From the NCBI GenBank assembly GCA_032718865.1, contig JALUTQ010000004.1, forward strand, positions 1,736,001 through 1,800,000: a stretch of DNA of 64,000 bases, read 5' to 3'. The notes beneath the pieces were generated by a model. It saw only the letters and a list, made by a program, of their open reading frames with translations. It was not told the origin of the DNA and did no database searches. Both the position numbers and the translations under genes were made by a program. Below, one piece after another: positions 33,650 to 45,718 of this stretch; the stretch's first letter is position 1; the number at the start of each line of letters is the position of its first letter. The DNA comes from Tilletia caries. Its lineage: Eukaryota; Basidiomycota; Exobasidiomycetes; Tilletiales; Tilletiaceae.

Positions 33650-36407
33650 ATGGCCGCAGCAGACTCAAACTCGAGCACGAGCACGAGCGCAACGCTCACG
33701 CTCGACCCGCTCGCCAAGTTCCCTCCCCTCGCTCCCCTCGTGCTCGTCACCTACATCGGCGCACAGCCATCAGCGTCGGACGCAGGCTCGCCCCCGACCG
33801 TCAACTTCGAGCCCGAGGCTGCCCTCACCCTCACCATCCAGCCAGGCGGGGAGACCATCAAGGACGATGTCAACCTCATCGTCAAACAGCTCACGAACAT
33901 GTACGCCCATCTCGGTCTCGGCGGCAAAGATCAGAGGCAGTCCGAGCAGGTCGATCAGCTCCTTACCGTAGCGTCCGCACTCGCGACCGCAAACTTCCAG
34001 ACCGCGGGCACCATCTTCGATGACCTCAACAGCCTCCTTGCCCTCCGCACCTTTGTCGTCGGTCACTCCCTCACCTCTGCCGATGTTGCGCTCTGGGCTG
34101 CCATTCGGGCCAGCTTGCCCGTCATTGGTCTCGTCAAGAAGGGCTTGCACGTCCATCTGGCCCGCTGGTTCGCCTACCTCGACGCCCTGCCCGAGTTCAG
34201 CGGTGCGCTCCAGGCTGTCAATGATGCCAAGGCCGACAAGGTAAGTTTCCCTTTTTGGTCACAAAGGTCACGTCATGTAACTGCCCCGGGCTTATCGTTC
34301 CTCATCATTGTACCCAACAGGCCAAGGCAAAGAAGGCACAGTCCTCCTTCGACCTCTTCCTCAAGGGCGCAAAGGAAGGCCAAGTCGTCACTCGTTTTCC
34401 CCCGGAGCCATCTGGTTTCCTCCACGTCGGACACACCAAGGCCGTCATCCTCAACCAGTACTTTGCCAAGATGTACAAGGGCAAAATGCTCCTCCGCTTC
34501 GACGACACCAACCCCTCCAAGGAAAAGGTATGCTCGTACCAGTCCTGTCAGCACGACTGATATTTTTCGTTACGTGCCGTGAGTTCTGATAGTATGTCTT
34601 TATGCAGGCCGAATTCGAAGAGTCCATCATCGAGGACCTGGCTCTACTCGGCATCAAGCCCGACGGCGTCTCCCACACCTCCGACTACTTCGACCACCTC
34701 TACAAGCTCGCCATTCAGCTGATCCAACAGGGAAACGCATACTGCGACGACACCCTCCAGGAAACCATGCGTGCCGAGCGCATGGACGGCATTGCCTCCG
34801 CCCGTCGAGATGCCTCCCTCGAGGACAACATGGCTCGCTTTGCAGACATGTCGACCGGATCGGACGAGGGGAAGAAGTGGTGCTTGAGGGCCAAGATGAG
34901 TGTCGACAACCCTAACAAGGCGATGCGTGATCCCGTCATCTACCGATGCAACGACACCCCGCATCATCGAGTAGGGTACGTTCCGTTCTGTCTGTTCACC
35001 ATTGACATCTCCCGCTCATGTGCAATATTGATATTCTGCCTCCTTTCAATTATCCAGGTCCACATGGAAGGTCTACCCGACGTACGACTTTGCCTGCCCC
35101 GTCATCGACTCCCTCGAAGGCATCACACACGCCCTTCGTACGAACGAGTACCGGGACCGAAACCCGCAGTACCAGTGGTTCATCGACACTCTCAAAATCC
35201 GCAAGGTCGAGATCTGGGACTTTGGCCGCCTTAACTTCGTTTACACCCTGCTCAGCAAGCGTAAGCTCACTTGGTTCGTCGAGAACGGCAAGGTTCCTGG
35301 CTGGGATGACCCGCGTTTCCCTACCGTTCGAGGTAAGCTGCTCCAACAAGGGCCTAGCTCCTTCTATTTCGTCGAACGTTTTTTTCTGAACACATATTTC
35401 TGCTTCGTACAGGTATTCGACGAAGGGGTATGACCATCGACACCCTGCACCAGTTCATGATCGCACAAGGGCCGTCTCAGGCCCTGATCAACATGGAATG
35501 GGACTCCATCTGGTCGCTCAACAAGCGAAACCTGGACCCTGTCGTTCCTCGGTTCGTCGCCCTGGAGAAGACGGGTCTGGTCAAGGCGAGCATTGAAGTC
35601 GTCGACGAACAAGGGGCGGCAGTGACGACGCCCTTTGAGAAGGATGTTCCTCGACACAAGAAGAACGATGCTCTGGGACAGAAGAAGACCATCTTTGACT
35701 CCACTGTCTTCCTCGAGCAGGAGGATGCCAAGAGCTTCGCACAAGGCGAGAAGGTGACGTTGATGGACTGGGGAAACGTGGAGGTCACCTCCCTCGAGAC
35801 AGGTTCCGACGGCCAGGTCTCCAGCCTGGCTCTCAAGCTGCTCCCGACCGACAACGACTTCAAGAACACGAAGAAGGTGACCTGGCTCGCCTCAACGCCT
35901 TCGCGCCCCTTGGTCGAATGCAAGCTGCACGACTACGACTACCTCATCACGAAGAAGAAGCTCGAGGAGGACGACAAGTTTGAAGACTTCCTCACGCCCC
36001 AGTCCGAGTTTGTCTCGGAGGCGGTTGCGGATGCGAATGTGGTTGCCGACGTCAAGAAGGGCGAGCAGATCCAGTTCGAGCGGAAAGGTTACTTCATCCT
36101 GGACCGGATCGACGACGATACGGGCGTGCGTCACTTTATTCTCATCCCGGACGGATCAGCCAAGGCGAGCGCGAGCAAGAACTCTACTGCGACCGACTCC
36201 AAGGGAGCAGCAGGGAAGGACGACGGCAGCAGCAGTAAACAGAAGGGCGGCAACAACAGCAAACTCGCTCAGGACGGTGCCTCGGGCGAGCTCTATCCGG
36301 AGATCGAGCCGGCCACGAGTGTGAACATGTACAAGATGCCGGTGATCGCTGCCAACGTCGACACGCCTTCGAGCACGAAGATGTACTCGATGAAGCCGAT
36401 TCTTTGA
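33650..36407 (+). CDS. GUS1: Cytosolic glutamyl-tRNA synthetase
   Basis: Five exons, 33650-34240, 34321-34527, 34608-34975, 35058-35332 and 35413-36407, sum to 2436 bases, 811 residues. An N-terminal GST-like domain (about residues 1-195) precedes the class I catalytic core. The HIGH-type motif is HVGH in [12 protein letters not shown] and the KMSKS-type motif is LSKRKL. The anticodon-binding beta-barrels follow ([21 protein letters not shown]). The enzyme charges tRNA-Glu with glutamate. The GST-like domain in yeast docks onto the Arc1p/Mes1p complex, and the same is likely here. A Lys/Ser-rich insert near the C-terminus ([14 protein letters not shown]..) is lineage-specific. The start at 33650 sits in a good context (AAAGATGG). 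An earlier in-frame ATG at 33617 would add 11 residues. Confidence 0.96.
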
Positions 36408-37073
36408 AAGGAATGTTCCAATCGATGGTTTTAATATCAGTCTCTCTAATTGCGTCTTCCTTCTCGTGGAAATGGAGGAGGAAGAAGGTGTATTGCACGG
36501 CCGGACAGGAGTGAAGCTGCTGGGACCCCACTCGTTCCGGCCTGAGTTACATCGACGGATCTGTGCATTGAGATGGTGAGGCATACGATGATGGAGACAA
36601 GTTCCTGAACAGGGGCACCTTTCCTTCATGGCCGGTTGCTCCATGCTCACCCATTCCTAGCCCACACAAAGCGACGCGCCTCAACCGCATATGCATCCAC
36701 TTTCGCTGCGTCTGCGATTTCGAGAGTTGACGAGTTTGGCGGCGGGAGACTGCTGACCCGCTCGCCCGCTCTTTCGCAGGGGATGCTGTCACTCGATAGA
36801 CAGCAGCACCTCTCGATTGTCCGAATGAGTCGGGAAGGAGTGCCAGGGCTGGTATCAAGGCTCGGTTGCCTTTGACTGGATGCTCGACGATGAATCGCAA
36901 CGAAAAGCCTTGAAGGTGGAGCCGGACCATCTACTGCTCCGAAAAGACCCGACGCTGGCATTGCTTGGTACAGCACTCCTTGTCCTTTTGCAGTACCCGT
37001 TGTCGGCTTGATGCAACCCCTTAGCACCGTTTCCGTATAGCTTGAGTTATATGTATGCTCCGGTGTGATATCA
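36408..37073. other. Convergent 3' intergenic region
   Basis: This lies between the GUS1 stop and the bestrophin-like gene stop. Open frames on both strands lack domains. Confidence 0.5.
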
Positions 37074-38403
37074 CTACGACGAAAGACCGATCTCGGCCTC
37101 CTTGGCTTCCCGAACGACCTCAGCCGCCCACCGACGAAGCGGCAACGCATTCAAATCGCCTCTCCGAAACGGCTGTGCGAGCGACTCGGCAAGATGATAA
37201 AGCGCGACAAAGCTGTACGCCACCAGACTCGCTGCCACGGGCGTCCACCAGCCCAGGGCGGGAGCGAGCGAGATCGGGAGTAGGAGCTGGTTGATGACGA
37301 GTACGTGGGAGAGGTGGATCCGGAGCATCGGTGGGGTCGTCGTGTCCCTGATCGCCTCGAGCTCGGTCAGTCGGGCAATCAGGGTGTTCAGGGCGTTGGT
37401 ACAGTGGGCATAGATGGGCGCGGGCAAGCTGATTTGCGGCTCCCCGTCCTCGTGAGCATCATTTGAGACGCCGGCTTGGTACATCTCGTCCAGACATTTC
37501 TGTAGATCCGTCAAGAGGAAGAGGGCGAAGTTTTCTGAGCGAGGTCGCGGAAGGAGAGCTGCGAGGAACTCCTCGTCGTCGTCGTCATGAAGGAGCCGTT
37601 CCTCTCTTGCCTTTTCTGAGTAGTTCTGCGCGTCCCCGCTCGTCCCATGATCGGTTCTTGATCGGACTGGAAGTCTTCTACGTCGAAGCCCAGATCGAAG
37701 CTCGTCAAGTGGCTCGTTCGAGGAAAGTCCGGTCTCCTTCTGTACCCCATTCCCATTTGCCTGCGCTTCGAAGTACCGGGATGGTAACAGAGAGTATAGG
37801 ACCGAGAGTTCGACGCTTTTTACGTGGCCGCCGTCGCCGTGCGTTGTCGTTGGCCAGATAATCGTTACGCCAAACAATTGAAGGGCCACCAAAAGAGCGA
37901 AGGCAGCGAGGAGTCGGAGCACTTCTCGTTGCTGAGTGAGGCAGGCTTTCCTATCGCCACTGCCACCTTTGATTAGGGGAGCGGTCGAAAGTAAGCGGAT
38001 GACGCATCTGCAGTTGGCGTGAATGTCGGTCCAGGCCTGAGGAAGAGACTCTGCAGCATCAGCGCAGAAGCTCGAAAGAGTATCGATATGATTCTACTCA
38101 CCTTGCGGCTCGCATCCCACCGTCCTGCTGAAGCATTGCTACGGAACGCAAGTAGGAGACCAAGTACTGATTGGAAGAAGATAGATGAGCAAACCTGGCG
38201 ACAGCTGACTCGGACTCCAAACACGTACTTGAGGCCAGACTGGAAGAGATCTTATTCGCTCCGGTAGAAAGCCAGGCGGGACAGCCTCCTACGAAGTGCA
38301 GCTGAACGACGGCAGCGGAGTAAAGGAGACACAGAGCGACAGCCCCGACGACCTGGCGATCGAGGAGGAGCAAGGCTGTGATTCTTCGCACCGAGACCGA
38401 CAT
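37074..38403 (-). CDS. Bestrophin-like (UPF0187) anion channel protein
   Basis: Exons 38229-38403, 38102-38166 and 37074-38036 sum to 1203 bases, 400 residues, using the ATG at 38403. The junctions give the bestrophin signature ILGLLLAFRSNASAGRWDASRK followed by AWTDIH. TM segments occur at VVGAVALCLLYSAAVVQL, LLAAFALLVALQLFGVTII and LVINQLLLPISLAPALGWW, and the C-terminal half ends with SFVALYHLAESLAQPF, as in UPF0187 proteins. These form chloride or other anion channels in plasma membrane or organelles. A hydrophilic insert of about 90 residues after the third predicted segment is unusual. The open frame continues upstream of 38403, so the true start could be earlier. Confidence 0.8.
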
Positions 38404-40061
38404 CTGCTGGGAAGTTATGGGACGGGGGATAAGGATGAGCTTCCTCGCCCCGGTGCCGCCAGCTGTGGGAAGCAAGTTACCTGAGGTAAGTCCTTCCGGC
38501 GCCGTATGTATACCTCTGCTTCCTTTTCTGTATGCTCGCGTCTCACTCGCGTCCGTCCGACGCGAATGTGTGAGTGTCAGCGTCCCGCTAGCGTCCACCT
38601 CGCGCCAGCGGATTCCAGCTCGCGTCCACGGTTTTTCTGAGCCCAAAACCACACCTCCAACCTCTTGATCCCCCAACTAGACACCACATGTGCCATAGAG
38701 AGACCTGCAAAAGACCTGCCAGTACTTTCAGCATATTATTACGGACCAGTTGAGCCGCTTTCCAGTGCTGTGAGAGAGGTTTGGCGATACCTGGTCGGGT
38801 TGGTCGAAACTCGGGATGCATTCTGGTTGCATCTCGCGCAGACTGCCTCCCTCGCACATCTCCATTTCCGACATGCAAAAACGAAATCTGACGATGACAG
38901 CACAAAACATGGGCTGGAAAGGTGCTGATCAGATTGCTAAAAATTACAGGAGGTTCAGGGATGTCTTTGGCTTGAGAATGCTATGTTTACTGGCCCCGTT
39001 TTGAGGAGTTTCGTGGTTGAGCTGGGTGCTGGGTGGTGACTTCAACTTCGTGCGACACCAGCGCGCGCAGTCCTCGCACCGACCTCGCGCCGCCCGATAA
39101 ACTCGAAGCTCTCACCGCAGGGGTTGCAACAGACGACAAGGACAACCCTCACAAAACAGGTCAAATCTTCGCAAAAGAAGCATGGATCTGGGGCCTCTGA
39201 TTTTTCTGCCTCCCCTCAGCCGCATATCGTGGCATCTTTCCCTGTGCGATGAGCAGATGGTGTTCAACCCTACTTTGGACTCAGAGTCCGGACAACCCTA
39301 CATTTTGGCCCTCAGGGAACCTAGGGTTTGGAGGGCTCCAGACAAAACTCAACAGTAGACACAGTTAGCGACGGGAGAGCAGCGTGTGCTGGTCGACAAA
39401 AATAGGAGGAGTGCTGTGCTGGTGTCACCGAGCGCACTTTGCTCCAAGTTTGGCACCCCTGGTTGGGGCATCAAGATGGAAGATGGCGATGGGCTGCCTT
39501 CACCGCTTCACCTTGTAGTTCTGTCATTTCCCCGCCCTGCTGGAGGAACAAAGGGAACTCGCTTCAAATGAAGTACTCAGATCTCAGAGGGCAGAGGGTT
39601 CGAGCCCCGAGGGTGCCCCGTGTGAAAGAGATGAAGCAGCGAACGTGATGCGTGATCTGTCCCCCTAAAAGGACCTAGGAAGCTACTTCACGACGGTCAT
39701 GGAAGGGAGCGAGAGAAACACGCCAGGCGTGAGATTAAAGGGGGAAACAAAAAGGGCGTTTTGGGAAGGAATGAAGGGAAGGAACAGAATAAGTGCGTGA
39801 GAACAAGACAGCAAATGACAGTAAGTAGCCTAGCAGCAATGTGGCGAGTGTGCGTGCGAACGATGAAAAGCAACGGATGGAGAAAAAGGTGGGTCGAGAA
39901 ATAGTTATCGAGACTAAGGTTGATGATGTGATGCTGTAACAAGCGGTGTTGTGGTTTGTGCGCTCCAAAAAGGAGGGGTTGGCGTATTTCTTGCAGAACG
40001 TTGGGGGGGTGGTAATCGATGGTGGTGGTGGTGATGGGTGGATGGGGTGGCACGAGGGTCC
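38404..40061. other. Long spacer, no gene supported
   Basis: There is no coding region with a domain. A B-box-like GGTTCGAGCCCC at 39597-39608 suggested a tRNA, but no 5' half can be paired (see the rejected list). The segment next to 40061 is probably the 3' untranslated region of the LCHN-like gene. Confidence 0.45.
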
Positions 40062-42530
40062 CTATCGGAACATGGCCGACCAGCTCCATCCCGTCCGAAT
40101 GACAACTTCGCCGACGCCCTCCCCACCTCCCCGCCCCACAGCCCTCACGAGCGCACAGTCGGCGCCATTCCGCGTCGAGAGTCCGATCGATGCCAAATCA
40201 TGACCGTCCAATTCGACCAGTGCCGAGGAAGAGGGAGACGTCGAAGCCACAAGGGCCGAGATTTCGATGTACAGCACCGCCAGCCAGTCCGTCCATTCAT
40301 CCCGGAGTGAACTAGCGAGGACACGCGCGAGCTCCTCTTCATCCTCCTCCTCCTCCTCCTCCCCCTCTCCGTCTCCATCTTCCTCATCGGTGACCAAAGC
40401 GGACGAATTAAGCGCAGCAGTAGAGAGGTGCACCGACTTCCGAAGTCGAGCAGCCGAGGTGGACGACGAAACCGACGATCGACTATTCCGGACTCGCAAA
40501 TTCGTCGCTCCGCCTCCGACCCCACCTTCATCATAGGACTCCCGACGAGACGAGTTCGCGCCGGCCGCAGCGAGGAACGGGTCCGGCGACCCGGGATAAT
40601 CACCCTCGGCCAACGCCACACCGGCATGGTGAGCCAGAATTCGACCACGTCCGCCTCGAGCTTGTCCTCCTTCTTGTCCATCATCGTCGACGTCGATGAG
40701 TCGTTGTGAGCCTCGTGGGGTTGACGGAGCTTCGAGGTGGGAGGTCGATGGTATGATTGTACTCTGTCCAGAGGTCACGGTGTCGCTATCTGCGGTCCCT
40801 CTTTCACCCGCCTCATCCTCGCCCTCGCCCTGACCTTCTGCCGTCTCCTCATCGTCATCTTCGTCCTCGTCGTCGTCCTCATCCTCATCAACCAACATCA
40901 CACTGGCCCGGAGTCCTCCATCCGGCCGTACCCCAAGCGGAAGAATGAAGGCACTATCAGCGAGAGAGGAAGCCCCATCTGACGGATGAATGCCAAGTCC
41001 TGATGTGGCCCGGCTTCTCCTCTTGGCTCCATGCAGTGCAGACGACGAAGAGGAAGAGCCCAACAAGGTCAAGGCCGACGTCGATGCCGAGGCAGGCGTC
41101 CAGAATGCACTCGGGAAGAACCAGAGAGTCTGCGCAAAGACGTAACGGAGGAGGGACACCAGATTCAGGAAGACGCCCCGGGTCCTGGGCTGGAGGGCCG
41201 AAGGAGGTCGGGCTCGAATTGATGACTGGGTGGGTGGAACGGATTGCCGTTGAGTTCGCTGTGTCGGTAGCTGGTCTTGTTCTTGTTGCGATGCTTTCCG
41301 CTGTCGCACTGCGGAGACCTGTCTGGCAGCGCCCCAGGAAGGGTCGGCAGCTGGGATGGGAGACGCGGGCGCCGCCTCTCCATCTTCCGGGCGTAGAGTC
41401 AGGGCCGAGGAAGGAGATGAGAAGGCGGATGACGAGTGAAGTCTTCGCTTAGCCTTGTCTTCGACTAGCCGCATCTCTGCGTATTCGTGTGTGGTCCACA
41501 AGCTCGGCTTGAGCTTGGGCGGCTGCGGTAACGATGCGGAGGGTGAAGCTGTTGAGTTGGAGACGATGCTGAAGCGAGGTTTGGCACCTGAGGATGGGGC
41601 GGCCGTTGCGGCGGTATTTGATGGACGATTACGAGGCGAGGCGGCTGCTTTGGTGCCATTGGCTCCTTGGAGGGGTGTGAGATCGAGCACGAGGTCGAAG
41701 AGGGCACACTTGTCGAGTAAGATCTTGTCTGGCGTGAAGGCAATCCAACCCGGCGTGTCTGCTGTGCGCGCTCGATTCTCGTCGTCCAGAGTAACAATGT
41801 CATGAAGGGTGACGAGGCCGCGGACGCGCAAGGAGGATTCCGATTGCCCTGCCCTTCGTTGTGCTGCATGGACGATGTCGGCGAGGTTGTGAGCGAGTGA
41901 TGCGGCTGGCTGTAGAGGTGCTGTAGAAAATATCAGGAGGCGAGTGCGTCCTGTTGCGAGGTATTTGAGTAGCGGCGGCAGGAGTGGTCCGAGAGACGCA
42001 GACAAGGCTGGGAAATGGGAGAGAGCAGAGTGGTTGAAGGAGTCGCCGCGCTGCCGGTCCTGTTGCTGTTGCTCCGAGTTGGCAGCCTCGAGCCAGTCCC
42101 TGAGAAGATGTTGAGTCCCTTTGGCGCCTTCATCGTGTGCATCCGCTGCGGCGATGCTGTCCGCGAGCCCATCGAGGGAGGACAGGTGGTGGTGGAACGG
42201 AGAGTCGGCAGGGAAGACGGCGGCTACGCTGAGCATGCGTGCTCCTCTCTGCACTCGACCGTCGTCACCGTGGAGGGCGACGTTGCGGAAGGCTGCGACT
42301 GCTGTGCGTGTGGGGGAGAGGGCGAAGAAGATGGTGTCGCGCTCGACGGCATGGCTTCCGCTGGGGAGAGCCTTCCACTCGGCATGGGCCGCAGTGAGCT
42401 CGGGATGGAGATCGGGCGGGTGTACGAAGCTGAGTGTGTTGCCGGTGCGCACATGGAAGGACGCCAGGAAGACGCCCTGGACATCGGCCTCGCTCTTCCT
42501 GCTCATGCTCATGCTCATGCTCATGCTCAT
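40062..42530 (-). CDS. LCHN/DENND11-like (DUF2347/DUF4484) protein
   Basis: This is a single open frame of 822 residues from the ATG at 42530, the first of five in-frame ATGs in an ATGAGC repeat. The N-terminus carries the family sentences VQGVFLASFHVRTGNTLSFV and LPSGSHAVERDTIFFA. These are followed by PPLLKYLATGRTRLLIFS and GLVTLHDI, as in LCHN/yeast Anr2 proteins, which have a divergent DENN fold and are proposed to act on Rab or lipid-droplet-linked processes. The C-terminal half has long acidic and Ser-rich inserts, then closes with DGHDLASIGLSTRNGADCALV. A TATA-like CTATATATAC lies just upstream (minus strand, about 42578-42588). The exact start among the repeated Met codons is arbitrary. 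Confidence 0.8.
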   Translation of the reverse strand: MSMSMSMSMSRKSEADVQGVFLASFHVRTGNTLSFVHPPDLHPELTAAHAEWKALPSGSHAVERDTIFFALSPTRTAVAAFRNVALHGDDGRVQRGARMLSVAAVFPADSPFHHHLSSLDGLADSIAAADAHDEGAKGTQHLLRDWLEAANSEQQQQDRQRGDSFNHSALSHFPALSASLGPLLPPLLKYLATGRTRLLIFSTAPLQPAASLAHNLADIVHAAQRRAGQSESSLRVRGLVTLHDIVTLDDENRARTADTPGWIAFTPDKILLDKCALFDLVLDLTPLQGANGTKAAASPRNRPSNTAATAAPSSGAKPRFSIVSNSTASPSASLPQPPKLKPSLWTTHEYAEMRLVEDKAKRRLHSSSAFSSPSSALTLRPEDGEAAPASPIPAADPSWGAARQVSAVRQRKASQQEQDQLPTQRTQRQSVPPTQSSIRARPPSALQPRTRGVFLNLVSLLRYVFAQTLWFFPSAFWTPASASTSALTLLGSSSSSSALHGAKRRSRATSGLGIHPSDGASSLADSAFILPLGVRPDGGLRASVMLVDEDEDDDEDEDDDEETAEGQGEGEDEAGERGTADSDTVTSGQSTIIPSTSHLEAPSTPRGSQRLIDVDDDGQEGGQARGGRGRILAHHAGVALAEGDYPGSPDPFLAAAGANSSRRESYDEGGVGGGATNLRVRNSRSSVSSSTSAARLRKSVHLSTAALNSSALVTDEEDGDGEGEEEEEEDEEELARVLASSLRDEWTDWLAVLYIEISALVASTSPSSSALVELDGHDLASIGLSTRNGADCALVRAVGRGGGEGVGEVVIRTGWSWSAMFR

Positions 42531-42828
42531 CGTTGGCAGTCTCGCTGTCGACCTCGACCTCGTCCTCGTCCTCGTCCTATATATACAAAGCTGAGGTGAC
42601 TTTTCCGGCCTGCCGCGGTTGTAATGGTTTTGTAGTCCGGCTGCCACGTGCATGCGTCGTCGCCGCGTGGCATGTTACAACGGTGGATCGGGTCATTACA
42701 AACGGCACTTGCTCACCAAGCAGGTGTCCGTGTCCATCTCTCTCCTCTGAGCTTCGCAGTACTAGTTCGTTCGCCACGCGGATGCTTCGCAGACCGCAGT
42801 GACCGCGCCTTCTGCTGTACTCTCATCT

Positions 42829-43676
42829 CACTTCCGAACGCGCATCTCATTTCGCCGTTCTTCTCAGTTCCCTCACTTCGCAACCAAACGGTGAGGCGCC
42901 CATCCTGCATGCGCCGCGCTGGAAGCGAAATGCTAATCGTTCGTCTCATCTCCACCCCTCCGCGTTCATACAGCACTCTTTCCCGCGCAACCAATCGGTG
43001 AGCCGGCTGTCCGGCTTCAGCCTGCTTGCGCCGGCAGTGCCGCGCGCTGGATGCGCAAATGCTAATCGTTTAATCCTTCGTCTCATCTTCTTCCCTCCGC
43101 GTTCATACTTCATGCAGCTCTTCTTTCGCCGCAAGCAATCGGTGAGACTGCTGCTCGGCTTCAACCTGCAATCTGCATGCGCCGCGCTGCGTGCGCAAAT
43201 ACTAATCGTTGATTCGTTCGTCTCATCTTCATGCATCCGCGTTCATACAGCTCTCATTTTGCCGCAACCAAGAATCGGTGAGCCGTCAGGCGTCAGGCGT
43301 GAGGCGGCCAATACGCTCCAGCATGCATGTGCGGTGTGCCCCGCTGCATGCGTGAAGACTGAAGACTCATCGTTTCTCCCCTTTTGTTTCTTCCGCGTTA
43401 ATGCAGCTCTCATTTCGCCGCAGCTCACAATCAATCGGTGAGGCGGCGGTGCTCCATGCGCTCCGTTGGATACGCGAATGCTAATCGTCCCACGTCCGTC
43501 TCATCTTCATGTTTCATCCCTCCGGGTTCCTGCAGCTCTCATTTCGCCGCAACCAATCGGCGGAGCGGCCATCCTGCCGCAGCCTGCAGGCTGCATACCG
43601 CAGACGTCGCGGTGATAGCGCAAATTCTAATCATTCTCTCATTTTCTTTTATCCGCGATAGCATGCCGACGCAGCC
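42829..43676 (+). repeat. Six degenerate tandem repeats upstream of the Helitron frame
   Basis: Units of roughly 130-155 bp recur about six times (starts near 42829, 42975, 43115, 43251, 43407 and 43536). Each has the order CTCTCATTTCGCCGCAACC, AATCGGTGAG, a GC-rich middle with CATGCGCCGCGCTG, GCTAATCGT, then CGTCTCATCTTC. The array ends at the ATG of the Helitron frame at 43677, so it probably serves as promoter/leader DNA of that element or of a relative. Confidence 0.7.
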
Positions 43677-45490
43677 ATGCCTCCGCAAGACAACGCAGAG
43701 TATCTACAAAATCTTCGAACAGCCAGAAAACAGAAGGCGCGAGAGATGCCGGACGATGAGCAGCAGCAACGGCGCGACGCGCGGAACGAAAGGGATCGTA
43801 CCAGAAGAGCGTCTGCGTCCGCCCTTCGTTCTCCCTCCGTCTTCACGTCCTCCCCCCGGCACAGTTCATTTTTTTCCCGTTTACGTCCACCACGACAACT
43901 CAGCCCACGTTCTTCTCACATCAAATCTTTGTGCCCATCGCGCCTTCCAGCGAAGCAGGTCCATCATCGCACCGACTGCGCATTCTGAACGCGCATGTCG
44001 ATCCCGCACCTCCGTTCACAACTGTCGCTACTACTTCCCAACCGCATATGCACCTCCATCACAGCGACCCCATGGAAGTGGATAATGCACAAGCAGACAA
44101 GGTCAGTTCTCCGCTCCCCGCACCCCCTTCCACGTTCAGTTCGTTCTCTGCTCTACGGATTGCTCACATGCGCAGTCTGCCTCATCATATTTTTCAGCTC
44201 CACGATGCCATAAATTCCACGGTCCACTCAAGCGAACAACACGCAGCACGTTCGTCTGCTCTGTTGCATACCGCTGAGCGCATCACTACATCGTCGCCCG
44301 CATCTCTTCCCAGCGTGAGTGTGTTCGAACTTCTTGCACCGTGCAGCACGCACAGGGGTTTCACACTTTCATGTATGCTCATCGCTGACTTACCTTTCTG
44401 CTTATCGTTCGCGTCAAACAATGCAGTACACGACTACATTCACTTTTGCACCGCGCACAACTCAGCCCAGCGACGCGGCATCCATATCTGCTGCTGTGCA
44501 GCCCAACAACCACGCTGTAAGTTTTTCCAGACCCCATCCCGACGTCTCTTACTTCCGCGTGCTCATTGTGATTCATGTGTCTTCTCTCGACCCCGTGCTG
44601 CTGCAGCGCTGTCCATGGTGGACAAAACATCAGGGCATCACAAATCGTCTTACCGCCAAAGAACCAGATCCGCTCCGTCAACAATGGAGGTCCGAACCAT
44701 GCGGGCATTGTGGAGCGCTTCTACTGGAGTCCGAACCTCTGTCGTTCTGCTGTCGAAACGGTGCCGACCTGCTCGATCCACTCCCTCCTTTACCGCCGTT
44801 CGTGAACAGCATCGAGTTCCATCCGAAGGCAGGTCTGCTTTCGCTGATGCTCAACAACGCCATCCACTTCGCTTCGCAAGGTTACGCAGGTCACCGTATC
44901 GAGTTCGCCCAAGGAGTGCCAGCCGTCGCAATTCAGGGGACCATCTATCAGCGCCTGTTTCCTGCCGACAAGGAACGTTCCCCTCTCAACATGTTCCTGT
45001 TCAATCCGGCCCATCAAGACGCGCTGAGGTCTGACGACATGCCGCGCCACTGGATTCCTGCTTTGCGACGCGAGCTGCAGCTGTTCAACCCAATCCTGGC
45101 GATCTTCGAAATGCTGACGAACGTCGAAGCAACCGCAACTGCTGCAACACTGGAGCTCAAACAACAAGGACCTTCCGCTGAGCTCGCCGGCATCATTCAC
45201 TACGGCAGCATAGCGCGCAAAGACCCGCGATCCATTTACGTGCACAAGCTCGATACCCAAGGGCCTGCTCGCATCGGAACCGACCATCCGCTGTACGATG
45301 CGCTGTCCTACCCGCTTCTGTTCCCGCACGGCACTGCGCAAAATACATCAACCCGATTCACGTTGCGCAAGATCGTACGGTTCTTACTGCTGACAGAGAG
45401 ACGATTTCGGACCTTCTGGAAGGTCAGCAACATGTTTATGATTGATGCGGTGTGTCGAATGGAGGAGAAGCGACTCGACTTCATCACAAA
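43677..45490 (+). pseudogene. Helitron replicase/helicase, N-terminal fragment
   Basis: The frame opens with MPPQDNAEYLQNLRTARKQ, an arginine/glutamine-rich leader typical of fungal Helitron proteins. In another frame (after introns or indels between about 43900 and 44660) it continues with a zinc-binding site (CGHCGALL .. CC). The Helitron_like_N region follows: FHPKAGLLSLMLNNAIHF, GYAGHRIEFAQGVPAV, FNPILAIFEMLTN and YDALSYPLLFPHGTA. It ends after FRTFWKVSNMFMIDAVCRME. The HUH Rep domain (HxH and YxxxY) and the Pif1-type helicase are absent, so the element is truncated. A fragment of host or transposon DNA rich in TAGTC words follows. Confidence 0.8.
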
Positions 45491-45718
45491 AAGCCTCTCA
45501 AAAATCCGGAACTCCAACCGCATTGCCGCACTCCCACACAGGCCTCGGCAACGACTAATAGTCGGTACTTTTCTGAAATCTTTAGTCATAGTCATAGTCA
45601 TAGTCACATTGACCCGGACCGTCCGTTAGTCTAGTCTAATCGGGACTAATAGTCACTTAAGTTTCTTAGTTTGGCTTAGTCGGAAGCGGACCTGACCAGC
45701 GTGTAACTAACGTGTGAC
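45491..45718. other. Junction DNA with repeated TAGTC/GACTA words
   Basis: Four copies of TAGTCA in a row (45587-45609) and several GACTAATAGTC words occur. Similar words flank the hAT transposase at 58130-58165 and 61990-62030 and occur in each array copy, suggesting a shared hAT-type terminal region. Confidence 0.45.

Noticed and set aside
39449..39626. Possible tRNA with a long intron
   Set aside because: GGCACCC (39449) could pair with GGGTGCC (39619), and GGTTCGAGCCCC looks like a B box. However, no A box or D-arm follows the 5' strand, the T-stem pairs poorly, and the implied intron of about 100 nt is too long.
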